A stretch of 64,000 nucleotides of DNA from the NCBI RefSeq assembly GCF_014203855.1, contig NZ_JACHJV010000001.1, positions 4,216,001 through 4,280,000 of the forward strand, read 5' to 3'. Each line of letters starts with the position of its first letter. Position 1 is the first letter of the stretch. The stretch comes from Kitasatospora kifunensis (lineage in GTDB: Bacteria > Actinomycetota > Actinomycetes > Streptomycetales > Streptomycetaceae). This document shows, piece after piece, positions 8,640-17,676 of the stretch. Under the pieces are notes generated by a model, which had not been told where the DNA came from, did no database searches, and worked only from the letters and a program-made list of their open reading frames with translations. A program made the position numbers and the translations under genes.

Positions 8640-9488
8640 TCAGCGCCCCAACTGGGCCAGGACGTCCCGCGGCCGGTTGGTGATGATCGCCTCGACCCCG
8701 AGCTCCAGGCAGAGCGCCACGTCCTCGGGCCGGTCCACCGTCCAGACGTGCACCCGGTGCCCGGCCGCCCGCAGCCTGGTCACCAACTCGGGTTTGCGTC
8801 GTACGAGTTCGATCCCCGGGCCGGCGATCGTGGCGCCGCCAGGCAGGCCCGCGCCCGGCCACAGCCGCAGCGCGGTCGCGTGCTCGAAGAGGAAGACCCG
8901 GGGGAAGGCGGGCTCGGCCGTCCGCAGTCGGCCCAGCGCCAGCCCGGAGAAGCTCATCAGCCGCGCGTGCGGCCGGTCCGGCTCGCCCTGGTCACCCGCG
9001 GCGGCGCCGCCGACTCCGAACCGGGCCAGCGTCCGCAGCAGCTCGTGCTCCACCGCGCCCCGGTAGCGCACCGGGTGCTTGGTCTCGATCGCCAGGTCCA
9101 CCCGGCGCCCGCAGTCGGCCACCAGCTCCAGCAGGCTCGACAGGCGCAGCACCGGGCGCCGCTCGGGGTCCGCCCGCTCGGCCTCGGTGCCGCCCGGCTT
9201 CCAGGAGCCGAAGTCGTACGCCTCCAGCTGCGCCAGGGTGAGGGTGGAGACCACCCGCCGACCGCCGTCCGAGACCCGGGCGATGGTCCGGTCGTGGACG
9301 CAGACCAGTTGCCGGTCCGCGGTCAGCCGAACGTCGCACTCGACCGCGTCCGCCCCCTCGGCCAGCGCCAGCCGGTAGGCCGCCAGAGTGTGCTCGGGCA
9401 GCGCCGCGGAGGAGCCGCGATGGGCGACCACCTGGACCGTCCGCGCGTTGCGTCCTGGCCCGGTGGTGGAGAGGTCAGCAGTCGTCAC
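8640..9488 (-). CDS. Glycerophosphodiester phosphodiesterase
   Basis: A 282-residue TIM-barrel enzyme that hydrolyses glycerophosphodiesters to glycerol-3-phosphate and an alcohol. The family signature is complete: VVAHRGSSAALPEHTLAAY (catalytic HRG, acid E), ADAVECDVRLTAD (metal-binding E/D), CVHDRTIARVSDG (second catalytic His) and the C-terminal HVWTVD. No signal peptide or membrane segment is present, so it is probably cytoplasmic. The start codon is GTG 9488 with a weak AGGGTGG site. The gene is 150 bases downstream of the CytX-type permease gene on the same strand. Confidence 0.95.
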   Translation of the reverse strand: MTTADLSTTGPGRNARTVQVVAHRGSSAALPEHTLAAYRLALAEGADAVECDVRLTADRQLVCVHDRTIARVSDGGRRVVSTLTLAQLEAYDFGSWKPGGTEAERADPERRPVLRLSSLLELVADCGRRVDLAIETKHPVRYRGAVEHELLRTLARFGVGGAAAGDQGEPDRPHARLMSFSGLALGRLRTAEPAFPRVFLFEHATALRLWPGAGLPGGATIAGPGIELVRRKPELVTRLRAAGHRVHVWTVDRPEDVALCLELGVEAIITNRPRDVLAQLGR

Positions 9489-9635
9489 AGGACCACCCTA
9501 GATCGGCCGGGTGACGCGGACGCGTCGACCACCCGAACGCAAGGTTGCGCAGCTCAGCGGCCCTGCGGGCGCGCTGCGCAGGCCCGGCCCCGGACCTGGC
9601 CTCGGAGCCGGACGCGTCTGCGGCCAGGCCCCGGC

Positions 9636-11012
9636 TCAGGCCCGCTCGGCGAGCCGGGGCAGCCGGACCAGGGCCAGGGTCGCCAGCCCCGCGACCAGGA
9701 AGGAGAAGAGCGAGGCCGAGGACCACTGCTGCGGCGTGAAGTGCACCGCCGACTGCAGGTCGGTCCAGAACCCGGTCCACCAGCCGGCGACCGCGGTCGG
9801 TGCGAGGAACTGGTAGACGGCGAAGCCCAGCGCCCACGGAAGCAGCATCAGCGGCCGGGCCGGGGCCTGCTGGGTGAGGTCCCAGCCCCGTCGGCCGCGG
9901 CCGAGGAAGAAGTCGACGGCGAGCACCGCGAGCAGCGGCACGAAGACCGAGCCGATCAGCCCGAGGAAGGCGTAGTAGGAGTCGGTGAACTCCTTGATCT
10001 GCAGCGCCAGCGCGGTCACCAGCAGGCCGATCCCGCCGGTCAGCAGTCGCCGGTCCACGCGCGGGAACAGGTTGTGGACCGACATCGCGGTCGAGTAGAC
10101 GTTGGCGAACGACTGGTCCGCCTCGCGCAGCACCAGCACCAGCAGGAAGGCCCAGCCGGCCGCCACCCCGGCGAAGGAGTCGAGCAGGTTGTCGGCGTTG
10201 CCGTGCGACTGGAGCAGCGCGATCAGGCCGAGCAGGTAGCACCAGACCTGGGCCACCGTGTAGCCGGAGAAGGTGCCCCAGAACGAGGCCCGTCCGGTGC
10301 GCGAGTGGCGGGTGTAGTCGGCGGCCAGCGGCACGAAGGAGATCGAGACGGCGATGATCGCGTCCGTCGCCTTCAGGAAGCCGTGCCAGTTGCCCGCTCC
10401 CGGGTTCGGCCAGCCCTGCCGGCCCAGTTGGACGGTGAAGTAGACCATCGCGATGCCCACCGCGATCGCCACGTACTTGCGCAGCGCCGCGATCGAGCCC
10501 AGCGGCCAGATGGTGAGCCCGGTGGTCAGCGCTCCGGCCAGCAGGACGAAGAGCCAGCGCCAGCCCTGGGTGCCGGCCACCGTCTGGGCGCCCCAGGCGA
10601 TCACGATCAGCTCGTACACGCCCCAGCCCACGCACTGCAGGATGTTCAGCACGGTCGGCAGGTACGACAGCTTGGTGCCGAAGAGCCCGCGCAACACGGC
10701 CATCGCGGGCGCGCCGGTGCGGGCGCCGATCAGCGCCGCCACCCCGAGCATCGCGGTGCCGATCACCGTGCCGACCACGATCGCCACCGTCGCGGCGGTG
10801 AAGGAGAGCTCGCTGCCGGGCTGGCCGAGCACGGTCGCGGCACTGGTGAAGCCGATCAGACTGATCCCGAGGTTCGCCCAGAGCGCGAACTGGTCGCGAA
10901 AGCCCAGGGTGCGCGGGGGCGCGGTGTCCAGCACCAGTGGCGCCTCGGCGTGGCCGCCGGTCGGCGGCTCCAGCACCGAGACAGGGGAGGGGGAAGGCGA
11001 AGCAGCCGTCAT
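9636..11012 (-). CDS. cytX: NCS1 permease, CytX-type (thiamine precursor/HMP transport)
   Basis: A 458-residue membrane protein with about 12 hydrophobic segments and the NCS1 (purine-cytosine permease) signature near the first helix (FRDQFALWANLGISLIGF). By sequence alone it could be a cytosine or purine carrier. A TPP riboswitch lies directly before it, and the NCS1 members under TPP control are the CytX group, thought to import hydroxymethylpyrimidine or related thiamine precursors. That assignment is inference from regulation. Translation starts at ATG 11012, whose Shine-Dalgarno sequence AGGGAG is the last element of the riboswitch. Confidence 0.88.
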   Translation of the reverse strand: MTAASPSPSPVSVLEPPTGGHAEAPLVLDTAPPRTLGFRDQFALWANLGISLIGFTSAATVLGQPGSELSFTAATVAIVVGTVIGTAMLGVAALIGARTGAPAMAVLRGLFGTKLSYLPTVLNILQCVGWGVYELIVIAWGAQTVAGTQGWRWLFVLLAGALTTGLTIWPLGSIAALRKYVAIAVGIAMVYFTVQLGRQGWPNPGAGNWHGFLKATDAIIAVSISFVPLAADYTRHSRTGRASFWGTFSGYTVAQVWCYLLGLIALLQSHGNADNLLDSFAGVAAGWAFLLVLVLREADQSFANVYSTAMSVHNLFPRVDRRLLTGGIGLLVTALALQIKEFTDSYYAFLGLIGSVFVPLLAVLAVDFFLGRGRRGWDLTQQAPARPLMLLPWALGFAVYQFLAPTAVAGWWTGFWTDLQSAVHFTPQQWSSASLFSFLVAGLATLALVRLPRLAERA

Positions 11013-11020
11013 GGCCGATA

Positions 11021-11147
11021 CTCCCTACGCCGGCATTACCCGGTCAGGTTCCGGCGGTCAGCGCTCCCTCGACCACCGGGGCGTCATCGCCATGGCGTAC
11101 GGTCGACCAGCGCACTCTCAGCCTGGTGGGTCCAAGCTCCCGCGTGT
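11021..11147 (-). promoter_or_regulatory. TPP riboswitch (THI element) overlapping the cytX ribosome site
   Basis: On the minus strand the conserved THI-box segments occur in order: CCACCAGGCTGAGAGTG near the 5' end, then GGAACCTGACCGGGTAATGC, then GCGTAGGGAGT. The middle region (about 11060-11110) is the variable extra stem. The terminal AGGGAG (11021-11026) lies eight bases before the start codon, so folding of the aptamer should mask it. Control is therefore probably at translation initiation, as is common in actinobacteria. Confidence 0.93.
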
Positions 11148-11383
11148 CGTTAACAGATGCGACAGGGTAGCCCGGCGTTTGGATTACGCCAAGGTGGGGC
11201 AAAGCGCCGTCCGCATCGCGGGATGCCGTCGGGGAGGCCGTACGGGTGTCGGGGGCAGACGAACGGGGGCTGTTCGGTCCGCCTAAGGATTCTTACCGGT
11301 TCTTCAGGCGGCCTCTTACGGCAACCAGATCGTGCATAGGAAAAACTAGGGGCCAAGGTCCTTGTCAGCGATGGAGGTCGTCC

Positions 11384-13195
11384 GTGAGCACCGAGCACGA
11401 GAGTGGTTCCACCGGGCCGCAGGGGGAGCACCTCTCCAGCGGCCACGGCGAGCCGGGGGGCACTCCGGCGGTCGGTGACACACCGGCGGTGAGCGAGTCG
11501 GTTGCCGAGGCGAAGCCGACCCTGGCGTTCGCCAAGCTGCCCGCGCCCGAGGCCCCGGCCCCGGCCGAGCAGGCAGTTGACCCCCGGTCAGTGGCCCCGG
11601 CCGTCCCGGCGCCCGTCGCGGCTGCCGACGCCAAGGCCGAGGCCGCTGCCGAGGCGGCTGCCGACGCCGGCGGAGACACCGGCGCCGACACCGAGGTCCG
11701 GCCCGCGTCCTCCTACCTGGACGCCCCGCCGCCCACCGTGCCGGCCACGCCCACCTACCAGGACGCTCCGCCGCCGGCCAACCCGTACGTCGCCCCGCCC
11801 GCGGCGCCGCCCGCCGCGGTCGCCGGCAGCGCGCCGATCACCCCCGGTGTCCCGGCGGCCCCGGCCCCGCAGGCCGAGCACCACCCCTTCGGCGCCGGCA
11901 CCCCGCTCGGCGACGCCTGGTCGACCCCGGCCGCCGCGCCCGGCTACCCGGGCGGCCCCGGCTACCCCGGCGGGCCGGACTACCAGGCGGCCCCCGGCTA
12001 CCCGGGCGGCCCGGAGTTCTCCGGCGAGTACCCGAGCGCCTTCGGCGCCCCGCCGGCCCCGCGCAAGAAGGGCAAGGGCGGCCTGGTCGCGCTGATCGCG
12101 GCGGTCGCCCTGGCGGCCGGTGTCGTCGGCGGTATCACCGGTGCCGCGATCAAGGGCAACAACTCGAACTCCTCCTTCGGCAGCAGCCGCAGCAGCACCA
12201 CGGTCAGCGGCAGCACCAACCAGACCGCCCTCAACCGGGCGCCCGACTCGGTGGCCGGGGTCGCCAACAAGGCGCTGCCGAGCGTCGTCACCATCAAGGC
12301 GGAGGGCAGCTCGGAGTCCGGCACCGGCACCGGGTGGATCTTCGACACCCAGGGTCACATCCTGACCAACAACCACGTGGTCGCCCCGGCGCAGGGCGGC
12401 GGCAAGCTGACCGTCAAGTTCTCCGACGGCAACAGCTACCCCGCCTCGGTGGTCGGCCAGGCCAAGGGCTACGACATCGCCGTGGTCAAGCTGGACAGCC
12501 AGCCGAGCGAGAAGCTCACCCCGCTCCCGCTGGGCGACTCCGACCAGGTCGCGGTCGGTGACACCACCATCGCCATCGGCGCCCCGTACGACCTGGAGAG
12601 CACCGTCACCTCCGGCATCGTCAGCGCCAAGAACCGCCCGGTCGCCTCCGGTGACGAGAGCGGCGCGCAGACGTCCTACATGAACGCGCTGCAGACCGAC
12701 GCCTCGATCAACCCGGGCAACTCCGGCGGCCCGCTGCTGAACGCCAGCGGCGCGGTGATCGGGGTCAACTCGGCGATCCAGTCCAACTCCAGCGGCAGCG
12801 GCCAGGCGGGCAGCATCGGCCTGGGCTTCGCGATCCCGATCAACCAGGCCAAGCGGGTCGCCCAGATGCTGATCAGCACCGGCACCCCGGTCTACGCGAC
12901 CCTCGGCGTGCTGCGCAACGACAACTACAGCGGTGACGGTGCGCAGATCATGAGCACCCCCGTCGGCAACACCGCCGCGGTCACCGCGGGCGGCCCGGCC
13001 GACAAGGCGGGCCTGAAGCCCGGCGACGTGATCACCAAGCTCGACAACGAGGTCATCGACAACGGCCCGGCCCTGGTCAGCGCCATCTGGACGCACGCCC
13101 CCGGCGATCAGGTCCAGATCGACTACACCCGCAACGGCCAGCCCGGCCACACCACCGTCACCCTGGGCAGCCGCACCGGCGACCAGCCCTCCTGA
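11384..13195 (+). CDS. HtrA/DegP-type trypsin-like serine protease with PDZ domain
   Basis: A 603-residue membrane-anchored protease. Residues 1-230 are a proline/alanine-rich, probably cytoplasmic region; a single membrane helix follows (about 232-255, GLVALIAAVALAAGVVGG); the rest faces outward. The catalytic triad is visible: His in LTNNHVV (~330), Asp in YDIAVVKLD (~364), Ser in NPGNSGGPL (~446). A PDZ domain with the GLKPGDVITKLDN signature ends the protein. The role is likely envelope protein quality control. GTG 11384 follows GGAGG by six bases; the frame is open back to 11246 but the extra segment is atypical. The next element is tRNA-Ser. Confidence 0.95.
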   Translation: MSTEHESGSTGPQGEHLSSGHGEPGGTPAVGDTPAVSESVAEAKPTLAFAKLPAPEAPAPAEQAVDPRSVAPAVPAPVAAADAKAEAAAEAAADAGGDTGADTEVRPASSYLDAPPPTVPATPTYQDAPPPANPYVAPPAAPPAAVAGSAPITPGVPAAPAPQAEHHPFGAGTPLGDAWSTPAAAPGYPGGPGYPGGPDYQAAPGYPGGPEFSGEYPSAFGAPPAPRKKGKGGLVALIAAVALAAGVVGGITGAAIKGNNSNSSFGSSRSSTTVSGSTNQTALNRAPDSVAGVANKALPSVVTIKAEGSSESGTGTGWIFDTQGHILTNNHVVAPAQGGGKLTVKFSDGNSYPASVVGQAKGYDIAVVKLDSQPSEKLTPLPLGDSDQVAVGDTTIAIGAPYDLESTVTSGIVSAKNRPVASGDESGAQTSYMNALQTDASINPGNSGGPLLNASGAVIGVNSAIQSNSSGSGQAGSIGLGFAIPINQAKRVAQMLISTGTPVYATLGVLRNDNYSGDGAQIMSTPVGNTAAVTAGGPADKAGLKPGDVITKLDNEVIDNGPALVSAIWTHAPGDQVQIDYTRNGQPGHTTVTLGSRTGDQPS

Positions 13196-13258
13196 CCAAC
13201 CCGCACCGCAAATCGGTGCACCGAACCCCCCTCGGACCCGTTAGGCTGACCTCCGCCT

Positions 13259-13346
13259 GGAGAGCTGCCCGAGCGGCCTAAGGGAACAGTCTTGAAAACT
13301 GTCGTGCGGTGACCCCGTACCGTGGGTTCGAATCCCACGCTCTCCG
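13259..13346 (+). tRNA. tRNA-Ser (anticodon UGA)
   Basis: The acceptor stem GGAGAGC pairs with GCTCTCC, with G as discriminator. The anticodon stem ACAGT/ACTGT encloses CTTGAAA, giving anticodon TGA. The long variable arm typical of class II tRNA-Ser and the T-loop GGGTTCGAATCCC are present. No complete 3' CCA is encoded. Confidence 0.97.
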
Positions 13347-13355
13347 CCGGAGAAC

Positions 13356-13386
13356 GGCCCCTGACCAGTACGTCTGGTCAGGGGCC
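13356..13386 (+). terminator. Terminator behind tRNA-Ser(UGA)
   Basis: GGCCCCTGACCAG (13356-13368) and CTGGTCAGGGGCC (13374-13386) form a perfect 13-bp stem with a five-base loop, followed by a T-rich segment. Confidence 0.85.
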
Positions 13387-13487
13387 GGTTGCTTTCCCAG
13401 TGCTTTCCCAGCCGCAGGCGCCGTCCGCGAGTGGCCGGTGTCGACCCGCCGGGGGTGGCGCGTCTGACGGCTGGTAAGTATGAGGAT

Positions 13488-14093
13488 GTGCGCTTCGACC
13501 TCGTGCCCATGCCGCCGACCGTCCAGGACCGACAGCGGGACGACCGCGGGTATCCGGTGCCTGCCATCACTCCGTGGGAGGACGGACGGCCGCAGTTCGC
13601 GCTGACCGACTACGGGCGCAGCGCCGAGTGCGCGCGGGAGCGGTTGTGTTCGGTCTGCAACGTGCTGATGCCGCGCGGGCCGGTGTGGCGGGTGGTCGGG
13701 GCCGCCGAGAGCGCCGCGATCGGTGAGGCGTTGGCGGCCGGGCGGCCCTACCGCAACCTGGCCCCGACCCTGGAGGGGCCGGGACACCGTGCGTGCATGC
13801 TGTACGCGTCGATGGTCTGCCCGTACCTGGCCAGGCCCAACGCGCGGCGGGGCCTGGCGGCGGAGCAGCCGGACGAGTTGACCGAGCACGTTGTCCGGGG
13901 TGCCGTGCGGGGTGCGCTCGGTGCGGTGGTGGGGTTCGGCGACTACGAGTTCGCGGTGACCGGGACGAAGGTGATGTTCCGCTTCTTCGAGGTGGTCGAG
14001 TACCTGCCGCATGACAACGCGGATGCGCACCTGGCCGAGCTGCGGGCCGAGTTGGCCGGGATCGGCGGCGGGCCCGCCCAGCCGAATGGCTGA
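13488..14093 (+). CDS. Hypothetical zinc-finger-like protein of an actinobacterial/phage-associated type
   Basis: About 201 residues, no signal peptide. It starts with a conserved-looking block (DRGYPVPAITPWEDG), followed by CSVC (about residue 55), GPGHRAC (about 100) and MVCPYLARP (about 112). The CxxC...HxxC...C spacing suggests a metal site. I have seen the same arrangement (RCWVCG...CHRDCAEYSxxxCPFL) in proteins common in actinobacteria and their phages, none with a known function; this resemblance is from memory. GTG 13488 is the preferred start; the frame is open from 13389, and ATG 13509 is possible. It lies directly behind the tRNA-Ser terminator, a typical insertion neighbourhood, but no integrase is present. 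Confidence 0.7.
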   Translation: MRFDLVPMPPTVQDRQRDDRGYPVPAITPWEDGRPQFALTDYGRSAECARERLCSVCNVLMPRGPVWRVVGAAESAAIGEALAAGRPYRNLAPTLEGPGHRACMLYASMVCPYLARPNARRGLAAEQPDELTEHVVRGAVRGALGAVVGFGDYEFAVTGTKVMFRFFEVVEYLPHDNADAHLAELRAELAGIGGGPAQPNG

Positions 14094-14122
14094 ACGGGCC
14101 CACGGACGAGGGGATTTGGGCT

Positions 14123-15382
14123 TCAGCTGTGACGGTAGGTGGGCAGGCCCTGGTAGTTGGAGACCAGGGTCGGCCCGGCGGAGCCGTTCGCGGGCAGGGT
14201 GACGATGCCGTTGGCGGTCCGGGCGGCGAGGGTGGTGCCGCTGGGGGACCAGGTCGGCTCGGTGTAGTTGGTGGTGGCGTGCGGGGTGAGGTCCTTGGGG
14301 TTGGCGCCGTCGCGGGTGGCCTCGAAGAGGTGGTCGTGCCCGTCCACCGAGCGGACGAAGACGATCTCCTCGCCGTTCGGCGACAGCGCGGGCTCGGAGC
14401 CCTTGGTGACGGGGCCGCCCTGCTGGCGCAGGGACTCGTCGCGGATGAAGACCTCGCCGGTGCTGCTGTTCGCGTAGACCGAGGTGCCGTAGGCGCCACC
14501 GCCGGCCGGCCACAGGTTGCCGGTCTGCGGGTTCGGCTGGACGTTGTCGGCCGAGTAGTTGTTGAGCGCCAACTGCTGCGGGGTGCCGCCCACCGCGGTG
14601 GCGGGTACGGTCTCCAGGCGGGAGACCCCGTTCTTGGTCACGGCGAAGAGCAGGTTGTCCTTCGCCGGGAAGTAGCCCTGCGGCGAGGCTGCCGCGACCT
14701 GCCAGGCGGGGTGCGACCAGGTCTCACCGGCCGGGTGCCTGGCGACGGTCACCCGCCCGCTGCCGTCCGGATTGGCGACGGCCAGGTCCCCCGCGCCGTC
14801 GACGAACGCGGCCTTGCGGCCGTCAGGCGACCAGACCAGGTCGCGGACCTCGGTGCCGAAGTCGACGGTGGTGCCGTTCATGACGACGCGGCGGGTGCCG
14901 TTGCTGATGGTCAAGCCGTTGTGCGCGGTGCCGTTCAGCGATGTCGGCGCGGTGCCGGCCGTCGGTGCGCCCGACGGAGCGCCCGTCGGTGCGCCCGTCG
15001 GTGCGCTCGACGGAGCAGCAGCTGCCGGACGGCTCGGCAGCGGGGCGGCCGAGTGCGTCGGCAAGCCGGCGGCGGCAGCGGTGGGGAAGCCGGTGGCGGC
15101 AGCGGTGGGCGAGTCGGCGGTGCCAGCGGTGGGCGAGGTGCTCGGCGAGCCGGTGGCGGCCGCGGAGGAGGACGGCGTCGCCGACGGGGACGGCGTCGAA
15201 ACGGGGCCCGTCGCGGTGGAGTTGGCCGTTGGTGTGGACAGGGGCGTGGCGGTGGCGGCGGGGGTGGACTTGGCCGTGGCGGTGGTCGACGGGTCGCAGG
15301 AGGTCAGCAGCAGGGTCGTACCGGTGGTGATCGCAATGGTGAGGCTGACGGCGGCAGCGCGGCGGCGGGCGCGAGCAGACAT
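14123..15382 (-). CDS. Secreted lipoprotein with TolB/WD40-like beta-propeller repeats
   Basis: A 419-residue predicted lipoprotein. A twin-basic N-terminus (MSARARRRAAAV) and hydrophobic stretch end in the lipobox LLTSC (Cys ~29). Residues ~30-165 are a Ser/Thr/Ala/Pro-rich linker with short repeats (GAPTGAPSGAP). The C-terminal half has TolB-type propeller blades, for example LVWSPDGRKAAFVDG, ALSPNGEEIVFVRS and PTWSPSGTTLAAR. Such proteins bind partners at the cell surface; no enzymatic residues can be named. ATG 15382 has GGGGGGAA upstream; the open frame continues to 15637 without similarity. It is transcribed divergently from the GlcD-type gene. Confidence 0.87.
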   Translation of the reverse strand: MSARARRRAAAVSLTIAITTGTTLLLTSCDPSTTATAKSTPAATATPLSTPTANSTATGPVSTPSPSATPSSSAAATGSPSTSPTAGTADSPTAAATGFPTAAAAGLPTHSAAPLPSRPAAAAPSSAPTGAPTGAPSGAPTAGTAPTSLNGTAHNGLTISNGTRRVVMNGTTVDFGTEVRDLVWSPDGRKAAFVDGAGDLAVANPDGSGRVTVARHPAGETWSHPAWQVAAASPQGYFPAKDNLLFAVTKNGVSRLETVPATAVGGTPQQLALNNYSADNVQPNPQTGNLWPAGGGAYGTSVYANSSTGEVFIRDESLRQQGGPVTKGSEPALSPNGEEIVFVRSVDGHDHLFEATRDGANPKDLTPHATTNYTEPTWSPSGTTLAARTANGIVTLPANGSAGPTLVSNYQGLPTYRHS

Positions 15383-15674
15383 GACGGATTCCCCCCGAGG
15401 GATGGTCAGATGTGTTCCGTGGGTTTCGCCGGAGCCCGGCTTCCCCCCGTGGGCGTCTGCGCCCGCTCGGTAGCTCGCTGCTCTGTGCGACGGGAGAAGT
15501 CTGTCGGACCAGGGGTCCGGGGAGGGTCTGCCTTTCGTCACAGGTGTGCAACTGCGGTTGGCAGGCGACCGATCCGCGACCCTGTGGGCCCCGGACCCGC
15601 CGGGAGCACCGTACGCGGGGTGCCAGCGGCTGAGCATCCGTCAGACTGGGCTTCTCCAACGAGAGGGGTCGACG

Positions 15675-17039
15675 GTGAGTGAACTGACGAACCGGTTGGT
15701 GGCCGGGCTGCCCGCGGGATCGGTGGTGCTGGATCCGGCGGTGACCGAGGCCTACCGGCATGACATGGCCGGCTTCTGCGAGGCCGGCGAGCCCGCGGTG
15801 TTGGTCTTCCCGAGCACGGTCGAGGAGGTGCAGCACGTGCTGCGCACCGCGAGCGAGCTGCGCGTACCCGTGGTGCCGCAGGGGGCCAGGACGGGACTGT
15901 CGGGTGGGGCGAACGCCGTGGCGGACTGCATCCTGCTGTCGCTGGTGAAGATGGACCGGATCCTGGAGCTCGACCCGGTGAACCGGATCGCCGTGGTGGA
16001 GCCGGGTGTGGTCAACGCGGTGCTCTCCAGGGCCGCCGAGGCGCACGGGTTGACCTACCCACCGGACCCCTCCAGCTGGGAGTCCTGCACCATCGGCGGC
16101 AACATCGGCACCGGCGCGGGTGGCCTGTGCTGCGTGAAGTACGGGGTGACCAGCGAGTACGTGCTGGGCCTGGACGTGGTGCTGGCGGACGGCCGGCTGC
16201 TGCGCACCGGTCGGCGCACCGCCAAGGGGGTGGCCGGCTACGACCTGACCCGGCTCTTCGTCGGCTCCGAGGGCACGCTGGGAGTGGTGGTCGGCGCGGT
16301 GCTGGCGCTGCGCCCGGCGCCCGCGCCGCAGTTGGCGCTAGCGGCCGAGTTCCCCAGTGCGGCGGCGGCCTGCGCGGCGGTCAACGCGGTGACCGAGGCC
16401 GGGTTCACGCCCTCGCTGATGGAGCTGATGGACTCGGTGGTGGTCGGGGCGGTCAACCGGTTCGGGCGGATGGGGTTGCCGCAGGCCACCAAGGCGCTGC
16501 TCCTGGTCGCCTTCGACGGTCCCGAGCGGAGCAGGGAGTTGGCGGCCGTCGCGCAGTTGTGCCAAGCCGCGGGGGCCACCGAGACGGTGCCGGCCGAGGA
16601 CCAGGCCGAGTCGGAGCTGCTGCTCCAGGCCCGCCGGTTGGCGCTGACCGCGATGGACACCCTGGGCACCACGATGGTGGACGACGTGGCGGTGCCGCGC
16701 TCGCGGCTGGCCGAGATGCTGGTGGGGGTGGCCCGGATCGCCGAGCGCTGCGGGCTGACCATCGGCGTGGTGAGCCACGCCGGCGACGGCAACACGCACC
16801 CGATCGTCGCCTTCGACGCGAAGGATCCGGACCAGGTGACGCGGGCGATGGAGTCCTTCGAGGCGATCATGGCCCTCGGGTTGGAGCTGGGCGGCACGAT
16901 CACGGGTGAGCACGGGGTCGGGCTACTGAAGCGGGATTGGCTGGCCCGGGAATTGGGGCCCGTTGGACTTGAACTCCAAAAGCAGATGAAAGGATTGTTT
17001 GACCCGCTGGGAATCCTCAATCCCGGCAAGCTGTTCTGA
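15675..17039 (+). CDS. FAD-binding oxidase, GlcD type (glycolate/D-lactate dehydrogenase family)
   Basis: A 454-residue flavoprotein of the vanillyl-alcohol-oxidase fold. The FAD-binding PQGARTGLSGGA motif (~75), SCTIGGNIGTGAGG (~137) and the C-terminal HAGDGNTHP (~371) and TGEHGVGLLKRDW blocks match GlcD and D-lactate dehydrogenases, which oxidise 2-hydroxy acids. Partner subunits GlcE/GlcF are absent, so it probably works alone as a cytoplasmic 2-hydroxy-acid oxidoreductase; the substrate is not deducible. GTG 15675 follows GAGAGGGG by six bases. The last ~40 codons are noticeably less GC-rich at third positions. Confidence 0.93.
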   Translation: MSELTNRLVAGLPAGSVVLDPAVTEAYRHDMAGFCEAGEPAVLVFPSTVEEVQHVLRTASELRVPVVPQGARTGLSGGANAVADCILLSLVKMDRILELDPVNRIAVVEPGVVNAVLSRAAEAHGLTYPPDPSSWESCTIGGNIGTGAGGLCCVKYGVTSEYVLGLDVVLADGRLLRTGRRTAKGVAGYDLTRLFVGSEGTLGVVVGAVLALRPAPAPQLALAAEFPSAAAACAAVNAVTEAGFTPSLMELMDSVVVGAVNRFGRMGLPQATKALLLVAFDGPERSRELAAVAQLCQAAGATETVPAEDQAESELLLQARRLALTAMDTLGTTMVDDVAVPRSRLAEMLVGVARIAERCGLTIGVVSHAGDGNTHPIVAFDAKDPDQVTRAMESFEAIMALGLELGGTITGEHGVGLLKRDWLARELGPVGLELQKQMKGLFDPLGILNPGKLF

Positions 17040-17321
17040 GCCATTCCGGGGTGGCGCCACGGGGGGTGGCGCGGCCTCGGAAAGCCGTGGAATCGGGCTG
17101 GCTACCGGCCCGCATGGCCGAGACCGACCTGTGGATATCGGCTCTTTGCAGGCCTGGGTTTAGCTTCCGGACATCACGCGATCGAGCGAATTGCCTGCAG
17201 GATGCTGGCGGATCGGTGGACGGTTGCGGAGTCTTGATCTCGGCGTCGCAGCCTCGCAGGAGCTCGTCTGGCCGCGAACTCCCGCAGCAATTAGTCCACT
17301 TCCGGTTCTCTGGAGGATTCC

Positions 17322-17651
17322 ATGGCTCGCATCCGCACCGCCCGACTGGTCGTCGCACTAGCAGCAGCCCCGCTCACCGCAGGCTTGCTGCTGGCCGGTG
17401 CCGGCGCCGCCTTCGCCGACGACGTGGCCGGCTCGAACGACGGCTCCAACAGCAGCGTCGTCTCCAACAAGGACAGCGGCAACATCTTCGGCGGAGTCGA
17501 CGGCAACTACAACGCCACCCAGCAGACGGCGACCGGCAGCGGCGCCTCGAACCAGAACAACACCCTCGGCGTGAAGGGGAACTCGGGCCAGGTCTTCGCC
17601 GACCAGGCCAACAAGAACCTGGACATCGTCTTCGCGCCGATCGGCGGCTGA
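17322..17651 (+). CDS. Small secreted Asn/Gly/Ser-rich protein
   Basis: 109 residues with a clear Sec signal peptide (MARIRTARLVVALAAAPL...; cleavage probably after AFA, ~32). The mature ~77 residues are rich in Asn, Gly, Ser and Gln with repeated patterns such as SNDGSNSS, SNKDSGNIFGG, GSGASNQNN and KGNSGQVFAD, and contain no Cys. The composition is reminiscent of curlin- or rodlin-like surface proteins, but I cannot place it in a named family. GGAGGA stands five bases before ATG 17322. It is a single-gene unit with a strong terminator, as expected for a well-expressed exported protein. Confidence 0.85.
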   Translation: MARIRTARLVVALAAAPLTAGLLLAGAGAAFADDVAGSNDGSNSSVVSNKDSGNIFGGVDGNYNATQQTATGSGASNQNNTLGVKGNSGQVFADQANKNLDIVFAPIGG

Positions 17652-17676
17652 GTCACCGGGCGCCGCTGAGCCACTC

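Noticed and set aside
13259..14093. A complete integrated element at tRNA-Ser
   Set aside because: There is no integrase, excisionase or duplicated tRNA 3' end; only one phage-like gene is present.
17040..17321. A riboswitch such as the c-di-AMP class in the leader of the small secreted protein
   Set aside because: The conserved aptamer blocks could not be found; the region shows only scattered weak dyads.
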